Origin: Timonella corticicola | GTDB lineage: Bacteria > Actinomycetota > Actinomycetes > Actinomycetales > Cellulomonadaceae | Assembly: GCF_042683685.1 (NCBI RefSeq) | Contig: NZ_JBHUOP010000004.1 | Span: 186,001 to 250,000, forward strand | Direction: 5' to 3' | Length of the DNA: 64,000 nucleotides | In this document: piece after piece, positions 35,806 to 44,733 of the stretch | Numbering within the stretch: position 1 is the first letter of the stretch | Layout of the letters: every line of letters starts with the position of its first letter | Translations under genes and position numbers: made by a program | Notes under the pieces: model-generated | What the model saw: the letters and a program-made list of their open reading frames with translations, nothing else | Told to the model about the DNA's origin: nothing | Databases searched by the model: none

Positions 35806-36720
35806 ATGCGTTTTCAGTTCATTCTCTCCGAGATCGGCATCGGGCTTCGCCGTAACCTGTCGATGACCATCTCCGTTATCCTCGTGACGTTTGTTTCGCT
35901 GACGTTCGTTGGCGCTGCCGTGCTCACTCAAACCCAGATCCAAAAGTTCAAGGGGGAGTGGTACGACAAGGTCGAGATCACCGTGTACCTGTGCCCGCAG
36001 GATTCTCGGGTTGTCACCTGCGCGGACGGTGAGGCGACCGACCAACAGATCAAGGACTTGGAATCTGTCCTTGCATCGCCAGAGGTCTCGGCAGAGATCC
36101 GCGAAGTCATCTTCGAATCGAAAGAAGATGCCTGGCAAACCTTTGAAAAGAACTTCAAAGACCGCTGGTGGTTCTCATCCATGTCCGTCGATGACATGAA
36201 TGCGGCGTTCCGTATCAAACTGAACGACCCTGAGCAGTACCAGATCATCAACGAGACCCTGAGCGGGCGAGCCGGTGTTGAAGAGGTCCACGACCAGCGC
36301 CAAGTCTACGAACCGCTGTTCAACATCCTGAACACGGCAACTCTGGTTGCCTCAGGACTCGCCGGCGTCATGCTGCTGGCGGCGGTGCTGCTCATCACCA
36401 CGACGATCAGGCTTTCCGCGCTGTCTCGCCGCCGCGAAACCGGAATCATGCGCCTCGTCGGCGCCTCAACACTGTTCATCCAACTACCGTTCATGCTTGA
36501 AGGCGCGATCGCCGCAACCATCGGAGCGGTTCTTGCCGTGGGCGGGCTGTGGCTTGGCGTGAGGTATCTGATCGAGGGATGGCTCGACACATCCATGAAC
36601 TGGATTCCTTACATCACCACAAATGACGTCCTGTTGTTGGCACCGGTCCTGATCGGTGTGGCGTTCCTGCTTGCCGCGATCTCCTCGATTGTGACGCTGA
36701 GCCGGTATACGAAGGTGTGA
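35806..36720 (+). CDS. ftsX: Cell-division membrane protein FtsX
   Basis: 304 residues with the FtsX plan: one helix at ~22-42, an extracytoplasmic domain (~43-170, with two Cys in VYLCPQDSRVVTCADG), then three helices in the C-terminal half with the ALSRRRETGIMRLVGA loop. The external domain should contact the coiled coil of the M23 protein encoded next, whose start overlaps the ftsX stop region. Confidence 0.93.
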   Translation: MRFQFILSEIGIGLRRNLSMTISVILVTFVSLTFVGAAVLTQTQIQKFKGEWYDKVEITVYLCPQDSRVVTCADGEATDQQIKDLESVLASPEVSAEIREVIFESKEDAWQTFEKNFKDRWWFSSMSVDDMNAAFRIKLNDPEQYQIINETLSGRAGVEEVHDQRQVYEPLFNILNTATLVASGLAGVMLLAAVLLITTTIRLSALSRRRETGIMRLVGASTLFIQLPFMLEGAIAATIGAVLAVGGLWLGVRYLIEGWLDTSMNWIPYITTNDVLLLAPVLIGVAFLLAAISSIVTLSRYTKV

Positions 36721-36722
36721 TC

Positions 36723-38210
36723 ATGAAAGTGCAACTGACATCCCACGTCCGGCTCCTTGTGTCGGCACTGCTGGCCGCCGTCCTGGTGTTCTCGGTATCG
36801 CTAATCTCGCTCAATGCGGCATACGCGGATGATCTGGACGATCGTATGGAAGCCGCCAAGGAGAAGCAGGCCCAGGCACAGGCACAGCGTGACGATCTCG
36901 AAAACGAGCTTGCGCACACGGACGACGAACTGGCCAAGGCCTATATCGAACTTCAGGAGGTCCAGGCACAGTTGCCCGTGGCCGAGGCCGCGCTCAACGT
37001 CGCCACCAAGGAGTACCAGACCGCGCAGCGCGAAGCCGACAAACTGGCCAAGAAACTCGATGACGCCCAGCAGGAAAAGGGCAGCCTCGAAGATCAGATC
37101 GCCGCCAACGATGAAGCGATGGACCAGGCTCGAAGCGGTGTCGCGGAGATGGCCCGCCAAGCAGCACGCGGTGATTTCGACATGTCGAGCGTCAGCCTGA
37201 TCGTTGGCGCCGACTCCACCGAGGACTTCGTGTCCCGATACTCCATGAACACCACGGCCCTGCGCTCGCAGACGAAGTCTCTCGACAAACTGCGTGAAAC
37301 CCGAGCTGTGTCCCGCAACGCCCAAGTGCGTCTTGACGCCGTCAACGACATCATCACCACGCTCAAGGAACAGGCAGATGCCAAGGTCGTTGAGACTCAG
37401 CAGAAGGAGAAGGAAGCCGCTGATGCGAAAGCCCAGGTTGAAAGCCTGATCTCGCAGAAGAACTCGGCAACCCAGCGTATTGAGGGACGCAAGGCGGCGG
37501 TTGAGCAGCAACTCAAGGAAGAGGATGCCAACGTTGCCTCCTTCACCGATGAGATCCGTGAAATTGCAGGGCTGCAAGAGGATCAGCGCAAGGAAGAAGA
37601 ACGCCTGGAGAAGGAACGTCGCGAGAAGGAACTCGAGGAGCAACGTAAAAAGGACGCCGAGAAGAAGAAGCAGCAAAGCAGTTCTGGTGGTAACTCAAAT
37701 TCCGCCAGCAGTGGATCAAGCGGCTCTGGTAGCACAGGCGGTTCCAGTGGCGGTAATTCGGGAGGTTCCGGCGGCTCTGGCGGGGGTAACTCCGGCGGTG
37801 CAAGCGGAAACTGGTTCCAGTGGCCTACCGACTACAGGGTAGTCACCTCCAGTTACGGCTGGCGCCTTCACCCGGTCCTCGGTTACTACCGCCTGCACGC
37901 CGGCACCGACATGCGCACCTACTGCGGCACAAACGTATATGCGGGCCGTGCCGGAACGGTTCAGTGGGCGCAGTGGAAGGGTGGGTTCGGCAACCAGGTG
38001 CTCATCAACCACGGCACCATCAACGGCAAGAACGTCATGTCCTCGTATAACCACCTGACCTCGTTCAAGACGCAAGCGGGTGCCAAGGTCAAGGCCGGAG
38101 ATGTTGTTGGACTCTCTGGAAACACCGGGCTGTCGGGTGCCTGCCACCTGCACTTCGAGGTGTACGTCAATGGTTCCACGATTGACCCGATGACGGTGAC
38201 GAGCCGCTAG
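36723..38210 (+). CDS. FtsEX-linked M23 peptidoglycan endopeptidase with coiled coil
   Basis: Order: signal peptide or anchor (residues 1-35, ending NAAYADD), a long Ala/Lys/Glu/Gln coiled coil (~40-320), a Gly/Ser linker (~325-360) and an M23 (LytM) domain from ~370. Zinc-site residues are visible: H392/D396 in LHAGTD and H475-L-H477 in CHLHFEV, so it should be active, unlike EnvC. The plan matches PcsB/RipC-type proteins that FtsEX activates to split daughter cells. The ATG at 36723 follows the ftsX stop by 2 bp; a GTG two codons earlier is possible. Expected location: outer face of the membrane at the septum. Confidence 0.92.
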   Translation: MKVQLTSHVRLLVSALLAAVLVFSVSLISLNAAYADDLDDRMEAAKEKQAQAQAQRDDLENELAHTDDELAKAYIELQEVQAQLPVAEAALNVATKEYQTAQREADKLAKKLDDAQQEKGSLEDQIAANDEAMDQARSGVAEMARQAARGDFDMSSVSLIVGADSTEDFVSRYSMNTTALRSQTKSLDKLRETRAVSRNAQVRLDAVNDIITTLKEQADAKVVETQQKEKEAADAKAQVESLISQKNSATQRIEGRKAAVEQQLKEEDANVASFTDEIREIAGLQEDQRKEEERLEKERREKELEEQRKKDAEKKKQQSSSGGNSNSASSGSSGSGSTGGSSGGNSGGSGGSGGGNSGGASGNWFQWPTDYRVVTSSYGWRLHPVLGYYRLHAGTDMRTYCGTNVYAGRAGTVQWAQWKGGFGNQVLINHGTINGKNVMSSYNHLTSFKTQAGAKVKAGDVVGLSGNTGLSGACHLHFEVYVNGSTIDPMTVTSR

Positions 38211-38367
38211 AATACATGCCCCACATGGGACCGCTCGCCAGTGCATCGCGCTGTGCAACATGTGTCACATCACCCTGCGGCATATTTGAGTGGAATTGGC
38301 GGTTGTCCCTGACGTAGGCTACTTAGGCACGACACTTAAGACCGACAACCAGGCATGAGGAGGCAAG

Positions 38368-38901
38368 ATGGTCAAGGGCAAAATGTACAACATACCCGGT
38401 GCCACCAAGCCGAATTCCAAGGGCAAGGCCCAGGACTCAGGCCCGGTCCGCCAGATTATCGCCCAGAACAAGAAAGCACGTCACGACTACCTCATTGAGG
38501 ATGTTTTCGAAGCCGGAATGGTTTTGGGTGGAACCGAGGTCAAGGCACTGCGCGCCGGACGTGCATCGCTCGTGGACGGCTGGGTGTACATCGACAACGG
38601 CGAAGCCTGGCTTGAGGGCGCGCACATCTCCGAGTACACGCACGGTACCTGGACCAACCATGCGCCGCGCCGTAAGCGCAAACTGCTGCTCCACAAGTCC
38701 GAGATCGCACGGCTGCACCAGAAGACCACCGAAAAGGGTCTGACCATCGTGCCGTTGCAGATGTATTGGCTGGACGGTCGCGCCAAGGTCGAGATCGCTC
38801 TCGCCCGCGGTAAGAAGGAATACGACAAACGGCACGCACTGCGCGAGAAGCAAGACAACCGCGAGGCACTGCGCGCCATGCGCCTGCGCGAAAAGATGTA
38901 G
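38368..38901 (+). CDS. smpB: tmRNA-binding protein SmpB
   Basis: The SmpB core begins at RQIIAQNKKARHDYLIEDVFEAG and has GTEVKALRAGRASL, HISEYTHGTWTNH, RKRKLLLHKSEI and a basic C-terminal tail. An N-terminal Lys-rich extension of ~28 residues precedes it. It loads tmRNA on stalled ribosomes. The tmRNA gene follows 240 bp downstream. AGGAGGC precedes the ATG at 38368. Confidence 0.95.
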   Translation: MVKGKMYNIPGATKPNSKGKAQDSGPVRQIIAQNKKARHDYLIEDVFEAGMVLGGTEVKALRAGRASLVDGWVYIDNGEAWLEGAHISEYTHGTWTNHAPRRKRKLLLHKSEIARLHQKTTEKGLTIVPLQMYWLDGRAKVEIALARGKKEYDKRHALREKQDNREALRAMRLREKM

Positions 38902-39084
38902 CTTCACGACGAGCCTGCCGCCACCCAGCGTGCCTTGCACTGGGAGGCGGGAATCGTCGGCAAGCAGCGCGGTGCAACAGCACCGCATTAAGCGGACACG
39001 CGCCGGAATAAACTGGTGTGAGCAACGCTTGAAATAAATAACGCGACGGCAAGTGTGAGCGTGAACTACACTTGAACAAGCGTT

Positions 39085-39102
39085 CACCTGCGCAAGCAGG
39101 TG
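39085..39102. terminator. Hairpin between smpB and ssrA
   Basis: CACCTGC (39085-39091), loop GCAA, GCAGGTG (39096-39102). It may end smpB transcription; there is no T-run. Confidence 0.45.
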
Positions 39103-39141
39103 GCACGAAGATTGAAAACACAATAGATGCTTCACACTCTT

Positions 39142-39512
39142 GGGGGCGATCGGTTTCGACGGTGATCGTGTTTCGAGGGGAAGCGGGCCGAGGATGTGGG
39201 CTTATCTCGTTAACGACGTCCACAAACAATAGGTGCAGATACTAAGCGCACCGACTTCGCTCTTGCTGCCTGATTGCGCAGAGCCACATGAAGTCCGTCA
39301 GCCCGGGGTTGCTATCGCCCCGGTTCCTGGCGTCATCTAGATAGCTCCGCTCTTGACCTTTGTCGCTGGGGTTAAGGGGACTTTTAGGCGACTGGGCCTG
39401 TCAGCAAACGTGTCTGTGCGAGTGCTGGGGCCGAGAAAATCCATAGCAGACTGCGCCCGGAGAAGTCCTGGATTTGCGTCATCGGACCGGGGTTCGATTC
39501 CCCGCGCCTCCA
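39142..39512 (+). ncRNA. ssrA: Transfer-messenger RNA (tmRNA)
   Basis: The 5' end GGGGGCGATCGG pairs with the 3' CGCCTCC (39505-39511) plus discriminator A, closing the acceptor stem. The T-arm GGGTTCGATTCCC-type sequence (GGTTCGATTCC) is intact. The tag reading frame runs 39235-39273 and encodes ADTKRTDFALAA before TGA, with the usual hydrophobic ALAA end recognised by proteases. CCA is not encoded. The last ~20 bases are also the left attachment site of the island that follows, so the present 3' end was probably delivered by the element. Confidence 0.95.
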
Positions 39513-39523
39513 CTTATCGCGTG
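39493..39523. repeat. attL: 31-bp direct repeat at the ssrA 3' end
   Basis: The 31 bases from TTCGATTCCCCGCGCCTCC to CGCGTG are identical to 58963-58993, exactly 19,470 bp downstream. The similarity continues with scattered mismatches to about 39580 (GTTGTGTTTACGCAGATAGA is shared). It covers the T-loop/acceptor end of tmRNA, a classic tyrosine-integrase target. Confidence 0.92.
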
Positions 39524-39638
39524 CACCGGCTCCTTTCGGAGTTGTGTTTACGCAGATAGAAGCATCTTTCGTAGTTTTCTTTCCTCCTGGTGGGAGGGGC
39601 TTACATGGAAAATACATGGAATATTCGTAACTTCCAGT

Positions 39639-39674
39639 AGCAAAGAGGGACCTCGTGTGAGGTCCCTCTTTGCT
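39639..39674. terminator. Bidirectional terminator between ssrA and the integrase
   Basis: Arms 39639-39654 (AGCAAAGAGGGACCTC) and 39659-39674 are exact complements around GTGT, between the rightward tmRNA and the leftward integrase fragment. Confidence 0.85.
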
Positions 39675-39688
39675 GTATATCTGTCTTC

Positions 39689-40463
39689 TTACTCGTCAAA
39701 CCTGTTCAATGTTGAACTGACGTCCGGTGCTAGTGGCACCCGCTCAACGTAGTGCTTTCGGGTCGTGACAGAGTCCACGTGGCCAAGCAGTTTGGCTGCC
39801 GATTCGATACCGCCAGCTTCGTCATCGTTGGCAACGGCGGTTGCGACAGTTTTTCTAAAGATGTGTGTCCCAGGGAACTGTTCCCAGGGGGTGCCCTTCA
39901 CAAGTTTTGCAAGCCAGTCGCGTACGTTACCTGGTTGACGTAGGTTGTCCCGCCCGTAAAGGGAAGGGAACACGAGATTGTACGGTCCGCCTGGCAGGTC
40001 CATAGCTATGGCTCGTTGTAGTGCTTCCGTAGCGAAGTCCGCGAGGACTACTTCACGGTTTGACGCGTCAGTCTTAGGAACTTCAGCGAATATGAGACCG
40101 GTTTCGTCTCGTGTCAGGGTCGCGTCAACAACAATTGAGACCTTCTCCGTGCCCAGTCCGCGGATGCGGTCCTTCCTTAACGCGAGAGCTTCCCCAATAC
40201 GGATTCCGCTGCCCAACATGAGGTCCACAATGTCGAGCTGCTGGATATATGTGTTAGGAGTCGGGGAGGCAGCTTTGTCACGTATGAATGCGCGAAAGTC
40301 TTGAACTTGCTCCGGGGAAATTGTCTTAACCTTTTTGCGTTGCGTGAGGATCGCTTCGGTTTGAGGAACGGGGTTCTGGTCGATGACACCCCAGCGCACT
40401 GCAAGAGCTAAGACTTGGTTGAGGTTCGAACGCATCTGCTTGGCGGGTGCGACGCCTTTATCG
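39689..40463 (-). pseudogene. Tyrosine recombinase (integrase), 5' part removed by an ISL3 element
   Basis: The remaining ~258 residues hold the whole catalytic domain: first Arg in GSGIRIGEALALR, HIFRKTVATA (HxxR), KLLGHVDSVTTRKHY (His and nucleophile Tyr). The frame runs on upstream only through IS sequence; genuine integrase sequence ends at the IS inverted repeat (40464), near KGVAPAKQMRSNLNQVLALAVRWG. The missing ~150-200 residues would include the arm-binding and most of the core-binding domain, and I did not find them on the other side of the IS. It should therefore be unable to excise the island by itself. It probably recognised the ssrA 3' end. Confidence 0.85.
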
Positions 40464-41887
40464 GGCTCTTCACAATTTAGGGTGTGGGGTCGTCTGGCGC
40501 GTCGTTGCGGGGGTGAGGGTCGAGGTCCTCCGATGTTGGAGGTTCCTACGCCTTCGATCCGAAAGACCTCGACGTGTCTAACGCTACCTTTGTTGCCCCT
40601 GATCTGACGACGTTTTGCCGACTTGACGAGTTGGGTTTGGTCGCTGTGGGTCAGCGTCTGGAACGTGTCCGGGCGGTATTGCGGTGCCGGGTTGTGGCCC
40701 CTGACCAGTGGTGCCGCCGGTGTGGGTGTGAGGGCCGGGTCCGTGGCACGGTGATCCGCCGTTTGGCGCATGAACCGCTTGGGTGGCGCCCAACCACGCT
40801 CGAGGTCGTGGTGCGCCGTTACAAATGCTCCGAATGCGGGCATGTGTGGCGTCAAGACACCAGCACTGCAGCCGCTCCCAGGGCGAAACTGACCAAGCGC
40901 GGGCTGCGGTGGGCCTTGGAAGGCATCGTGGTTCAACACTTGTCGGTGGCCCGGGTGGCCGAAGCCCTGGCGGTGGCATGGAACACCGCGAACGACGCGG
41001 TCTTGGCCGAGGGTAAACGGTTGCTGATCGATGATCCCGACCGCTTCGATGGAGTCAATGTCATCGGGGTCGACGAGCACGTGTGGCGGCATACCTCTAA
41101 AGGTGACAAGTACGTGACTGTGATCATCGATTTGACCCCCGTGCGAGACGGAACAGGCCCCTCACGACTCCTCGACATGGTCGAAGGGCGTTCACAAGCC
41201 GTGTTCAAGGACTGGCTAGCCGATAGGCCCCAGACGTGGCGCGAGGGGGTCGAGATCGTCGCGATGGACGGCTTCACAGGGTTCAAGTCAGCTGCCGCTG
41301 AAGAACTCCCTGATGCGGTCACGGTCATGGACCCCTTCCACGTCGTTCGCCTGGCAGGAGACGCACTAGAACAGACCCGACGCAAGGTCCAACAACACAT
41401 CCACGCCCGGCGCGGCCGCAAGGGCGATCCGCTCTACTCGTGCAGGCGAACCCTGCTGACAGGTGCTGGGTTACTGACCGGCAAACAGCATGCTCGCATC
41501 ACCGGCCTATTCGCCGATGAACGCTACGTGGAAGTCGAGGTCGCCTGGCACCTCTACCAGAACGTGATCACCGCCTACCGTGAACCCGACCGGGGCCTGG
41601 GTAAGTTCTTCCTCAACCATCAGATCCAGACACAGTACCCGACCATCCCTACCGGCTGCACCGAGGCCCGCCGCCTTGCTGCAACCCTCACAAAGCGCGC
41701 AGGGGACGTCCTGGCCTACTTCGATCGGCCCGGAACATCCAACGGACTCACCGAAGCCACCAACGGACGCCTCGAACACCTACGTGGGTCAGCCCTCGGC
41801 TTCCGCAACCTGAAGCACTACATCGCCCGCGGCCTGCTCGAGTGCGGCGGATTCAGACCCCAACTACACCCTCAATTGTGAAGAGCC
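40464..41887 (+). mobile_element. ISL3-family insertion sequence (copy 1, 1,424 bp)
   Basis: Terminal inverted repeats are at 40464-40485 (begins GGCTCTTCACAATTTAG) and 41866-41887 (ends AATTGTGAAGAGCC), 21 of 22 bases matching. It carries one transposase gene. The eight bases outside each end (CTTTATCG and ACATATAC) do not match, so there is no target duplication, implying a rearrangement after or during insertion. Confidence 0.9.
40574..41881 (+). CDS. ISL3-family transposase
   Basis: 435 residues, apparently intact. An N-terminal zinc-finger region (WCRRCGCEGRV and YKCSECGHVW) is followed by a DDE domain: VNVIGVDEHVWRH, VEIVAMDGFTGFKSA, TVMDPFHVVRL, and near the end GLTEATNGRLEHLRG. These are ISL3 hallmarks. 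It starts at a GTG 110 bp inside the left inverted repeat. It is complete and may still be active. Confidence 0.93.
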   Translation: MSNATFVAPDLTTFCRLDELGLVAVGQRLERVRAVLRCRVVAPDQWCRRCGCEGRVRGTVIRRLAHEPLGWRPTTLEVVVRRYKCSECGHVWRQDTSTAAAPRAKLTKRGLRWALEGIVVQHLSVARVAEALAVAWNTANDAVLAEGKRLLIDDPDRFDGVNVIGVDEHVWRHTSKGDKYVTVIIDLTPVRDGTGPSRLLDMVEGRSQAVFKDWLADRPQTWREGVEIVAMDGFTGFKSAAAEELPDAVTVMDPFHVVRLAGDALEQTRRKVQQHIHARRGRKGDPLYSCRRTLLTGAGLLTGKQHARITGLFADERYVEVEVAWHLYQNVITAYREPDRGLGKFFLNHQIQTQYPTIPTGCTEARRLAATLTKRAGDVLAYFDRPGTSNGLTEATNGRLEHLRGSALGFRNLKHYIARGLLECGGFRPQLHPQL

Positions 41888-42478
41888 ACATATACTCACC
41901 TACCTCTGATAGGGCTGTGTATGTATGTGTGTTCTTAAGAGGGGCTCATGTGTACGTTACACGCGTTACACGTTATAAAAAGAGTATTTACCCAGTTCAG
42001 AAACTGTTTATTGTGTAACGCAGCGTGTAGCACGAGCGTTACACTGCGTTACGCACTGCGGAGAACTTCAAGATGAGAGCCTTCACGGACCGCTTCAGTG
42101 TCACGACTCTTGGTGGTGCCATGTTTCAACAGCCTAGGAGGCTAGAAGCAAGCCTGCTAAGTAGGTTTTTGAGTCAAGCTGCGACAAAGAGGGCAACAAC
42201 ATCGGTGGTGAGTCGGGCTGGGCCTCCGCCGGAACACTACACGATTTCGGAGTCTTGTGCGGTGTGTTGCTCAAAGAGCTAGGACGTCAGGGCCTCAAGG
42301 ATTCCTCGCTACTTGGTTAGATACGTTTTATGGCTGCTCATTTTTTACGCATTGACGGTGATTGCCGAATCTGTCCAGCGAGTAGACCCGGATGGACATT
42401 CGACTTTCGCGATTCGTTTCAGATCACACGTGGCGTGTCACTGGCGGCTGGCAGGTCTTCTGTAGGAAGATATCGAGC
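41888..42478. other. AT-rich region without a supported gene
   Basis: It contains the CGTTACAC repeat cluster described separately, a tract of TTATAAAAAGAG and a small palindrome AGCCTaggAGGCT near 42132. A 69-codon frame at 42073 has no ribosome site and looks like noise. The lost integrase N-terminus is not recognisable here. Confidence 0.4.
41955..42053. repeat. Iteron-like cluster of CGTTAC(AC) motifs
   Basis: Five copies: CGTTACACG at 41955, CGTTACACG at 41964, the inverted GTGTAACG at 42013, CGTTACAC at 42037 and CGTTACG at 42047. They flank an AT-rich stretch (TTATAAAAAGAGTATTTA). Such arrays are seen at plasmid or element replication origins and at multi-site repressors. Which applies is not known. 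Confidence 0.6.
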
Positions 42479-43138
42479 ATGGGGTGGAAAGAGTTTGCTG
42501 CGTCCGTAATTGGCGATGTGCTGTCGTGGCCGGTTGTCGTGTTGATCGTGGTTCTGTTGTTACTCGAGCCATTGCGCAAATTGATCGGGCGGGTAAAAGG
42601 CGCGAAAGGTTTTGGGGGCGAGGTGGAGTTCGGCGAACTTCTTGAGAAAGCCGAGGATAAAGTCAACAAAGTGTTGGACGAGGATCCGGTCGCCGACGAC
42701 GATGCAGCACATGATGTCAAACCGAACCCCGTTTCATCAGAGAAAGCCAGCGAGCCAACACGTACCGAAGGAATTGGCAGCGCGAAGAGGGGGCTTCAAG
42801 TCAACCCCGCAAAGGACCCGTCCGGGGCAATTCTCATTTCTTGGGAGAAACTCGTCGCAGCACTCGCCGGACTCAGTCGCTCTACAGCAGGTAGAGGTCG
42901 TCCCGCTCGAAACCCCCGCGCAATCTTGGACCAGCTGCAGCGCAACAACCTTGTGAGCGATGCCTTTCACGAGGCCGTCGTCAGCCTCTACGAGGTGAGA
43001 AATCAGGTCGCGCATGGAGAGGCTGTACCTACCAGTGGTGCAGCATTCACCTATGTCGAACGAGCGGAACAGCTTGCAACGATCGCAACAGGGATTGCAG
43101 CAGTCGAAACGATGGATCTCGATAAGTCGGTTCTTTGA
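42479..43138 (+). CDS. Membrane-anchored unknown protein with HEPN-like C-terminus
   Basis: I do not recognise a named family. An N-terminal helix (VIGDVLSWPVVVLIVVLLLLE, in part) anchors a charged linker and a C-terminal helical domain (residues ~130-219) with VSLYEVRNQVAHGEAV. RNQVAH fits the R-x4-H motif of HEPN RNases, and similar TM-plus-helical proteins occur in defence islands. The ATG at 42479 has AGGAAG upstream; the frame opens 29 codons earlier. Function as an RNase effector is inference only. Confidence 0.6.
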   Translation: MGWKEFAASVIGDVLSWPVVVLIVVLLLLEPLRKLIGRVKGAKGFGGEVEFGELLEKAEDKVNKVLDEDPVADDDAAHDVKPNPVSSEKASEPTRTEGIGSAKRGLQVNPAKDPSGAILISWEKLVAALAGLSRSTAGRGRPARNPRAILDQLQRNNLVSDAFHEAVVSLYEVRNQVAHGEAVPTSGAAFTYVERAEQLATIATGIAAVETMDLDKSVL

Positions 43139-43606
43139 CTCGAACTGACTTGCTTTGCCACCGTTCCGAGAGAGAGCCCCGGTGTCTGAGGTGACGGTTA
43201 TCTTGTGGGAGCCCTTACCCGCTGCTGAACACTCGGGAGTACACCCTGACGGACTGTTCGAGTTCGGATGCTGACCGCTTTGCGGTCCCAATAACTGAGG
43301 TGTCTAGGTGAAGAGCGTCTGCCATGCGCTGGTTTCCTCAGAGCATGACCAACGCAGCACTCCGAACCGCAGAGGCACCACCTGGTGCGCGCACCGAACT
43401 GCTCGCCATCGCCGCGTCCATCGTGTCACTGCCAGAATGGCACTGGCACCCACGTCTTCGGATGCTGGGATTCGGCAAGCGAAATGCGTTCGGTCCCCGG
43501 CGGCAGCGTTGCGGAGAGCGTTGGAGGCGTACGCGGCGAACATCGCTAACAGTTGAACCGATGAGGACCATGGGATGGCCCGCGCTCCGCATCTGACTGT
43601 CACAGC
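43139..43606. pseudogene. Intergenic stretch with a possible frameshifted gene relic
   Basis: Rightward, 43345-43490 encodes a plausible peptide (ALRTAEAPPGARTELLAIAA..SLPEWHWHPRLRML) and, after a frame change, PAAALRRALEAYAANIANS up to a stop at 43556. Together they resemble one decayed protein. I cannot name it, and chance reading frames remain possible in G+C-rich DNA. Confidence 0.3.
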
Positions 43607-44011
43607 TCAGAATTCTGGTTCCCAGGCATCACTTTTCTCTCCCCACTTGTCGGATTCAGGCTCGACGCGCGGAGGACGACGACGCAATTCTTCGATGGAG
43701 CGTCGGCGTCGCTTGGCGGTCTCCAACTTCGCCCGATTCCGTTCGGCAGCGAAAGCACGCTGACGAACCTCCCGCCTCTCGGCCTCAACACGTAGACGCT
43801 CGGCTTCCTGCTCAGCAGCCTGCCGGGCGTCTTTAGCCATCTTCGCCGCCATCGCGGCACGGAATCGCTTTCGTGGCCCCAACTCAAAGTTTTCGCTCGC
43901 ATCCGCGCTCTCATCATGGGTCGCATCGTAGGCCCAAGCGAGGATCGTCTCCCAACGCTCCCGCAAACGGTCGGCGTTCTCTTTAGCGTTCTGCTTGATC
44001 TTCTCGGGCAA
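43607..44011 (-). CDS. Charged coiled-coil protein fragment of unknown function
   Basis: About 134 residues with one long predicted helix rich in Arg, Glu, Lys and Ala (AERLRVEAERREVRQRAFAAE) after a WETILAWAYDATHDES segment. The first available start is a TTG at 44011. The frame remains open upstream through TSGGYALTDPGESGAFGAFT to about 44200, without a good start, so this may be the 3' end of a larger broken gene. No family recognised. Confidence 0.4.
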   Translation of the reverse strand: MPEKIKQNAKENADRLRERWETILAWAYDATHDESADASENFELGPRKRFRAAMAAKMAKDARQAAEQEAERLRVEAERREVRQRAFAAERNRAKLETAKRRRRSIEELRRRPPRVEPESDKWGEKSDAWEPEF

Positions 44012-44100
44012 GTAGTCGTCGGCGGTGAACGCACCGAACGCTCCTGATTCCCCGGGGTCGGTCAGCGCATACCCACCGCTAGTGCGCGCAACCCCGCGGA

Positions 44101-44262
44101 GTGGAGGACGGCCCGGAGCGTGTCCTGAAGACGCTGCCCGTGGCTGTCGAGGCTGTCCAACGCGTCGGCGACTGGTACGACGCCACAGAGTCTGACACTG
44201 TCACAACTTACGACATTCACGGCCTCACTCGCGTGCTGACTTCCATGATGACTTGTGGGTGA
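44101..44262 (+). CDS. Possible small protein or gene remnant
   Basis: A 53-codon frame from GTG to TGA encodes GPERVLKTLPVAVEAVQRVG then DWYDATESDTVTTYDIHGLT, which has a protein-like composition. No ribosome site is clear and no family is recognised. It overlaps on the other strand the open frame that runs into the charged coiled-coil protein, so at most one is real. Confidence 0.3.
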   Translation: MEDGPERVLKTLPVAVEAVQRVGDWYDATESDTVTTYDIHGLTRVLTSMMTCG

Positions 44263-44733
44263 TGGACCATGAGAATATCCCCGTCTCGGGGGATGCCGCC
44301 GCCTGGGGCAGTCATAGCCAAGGTGGACGAGCACCTGAGACCGGTGCTGATCGCGTGGATCAAGTCCGGCGACTGCGCCCGTGGGTTTAGGAAGCATCTG
44401 TCTTGGCGGTGAATCTGAATGCGGTAAGCGTGGAGCAAAACTAGCTAGCGCAGGCACCGTTTACCCGTATCTGTGTTGACATCGAGCCACGCACCGCTTT
44501 GCCGCGAATTGATGCTCATCCATGAAGATCAGCCAACACCATCTCGGCGATGGGCTCTATCACTAGGCGCTCCTCGCTGAACTAAGAGGCGTTTCCTGCG
44601 GAGCCCTGCGCGCAGCACAGTCAAGGCAACCACGCGACATCCCTACCCTCTACCACCCTCCAGCCACGCAGGGCGCTCGCGGTGCTACCTGTAATGTCAG
44701 TCAAAACTCTACTGTCGAATGCGACGTTTTGAT
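44263..44733. other. Intergenic region, nothing assigned
   Basis: No supported gene, RNA or strong repeat seen. Short alternative frames are present on both strands without ribosome sites or recognisable motifs. Confidence 0.3.

Noticed and set aside
36801..37676. 291-codon leucine-rich frame on the minus strand
   Set aside because: Mirror image of the Ala/Lys/Glu/Gln coiled coil of the M23 peptidase; such repeats give long antisense frames.
39689..41092. Full 467-codon integrase gene
   Set aside because: The first ~200 codons are antisense to the ISL3 transposase gene and its inverted repeat; only the part from 40463 downward is integrase.
41955..42053. CRISPR array
   Set aside because: The repeated unit is only 7-9 bases with irregular spacing and mixed orientation; no cas gene is present in the window.
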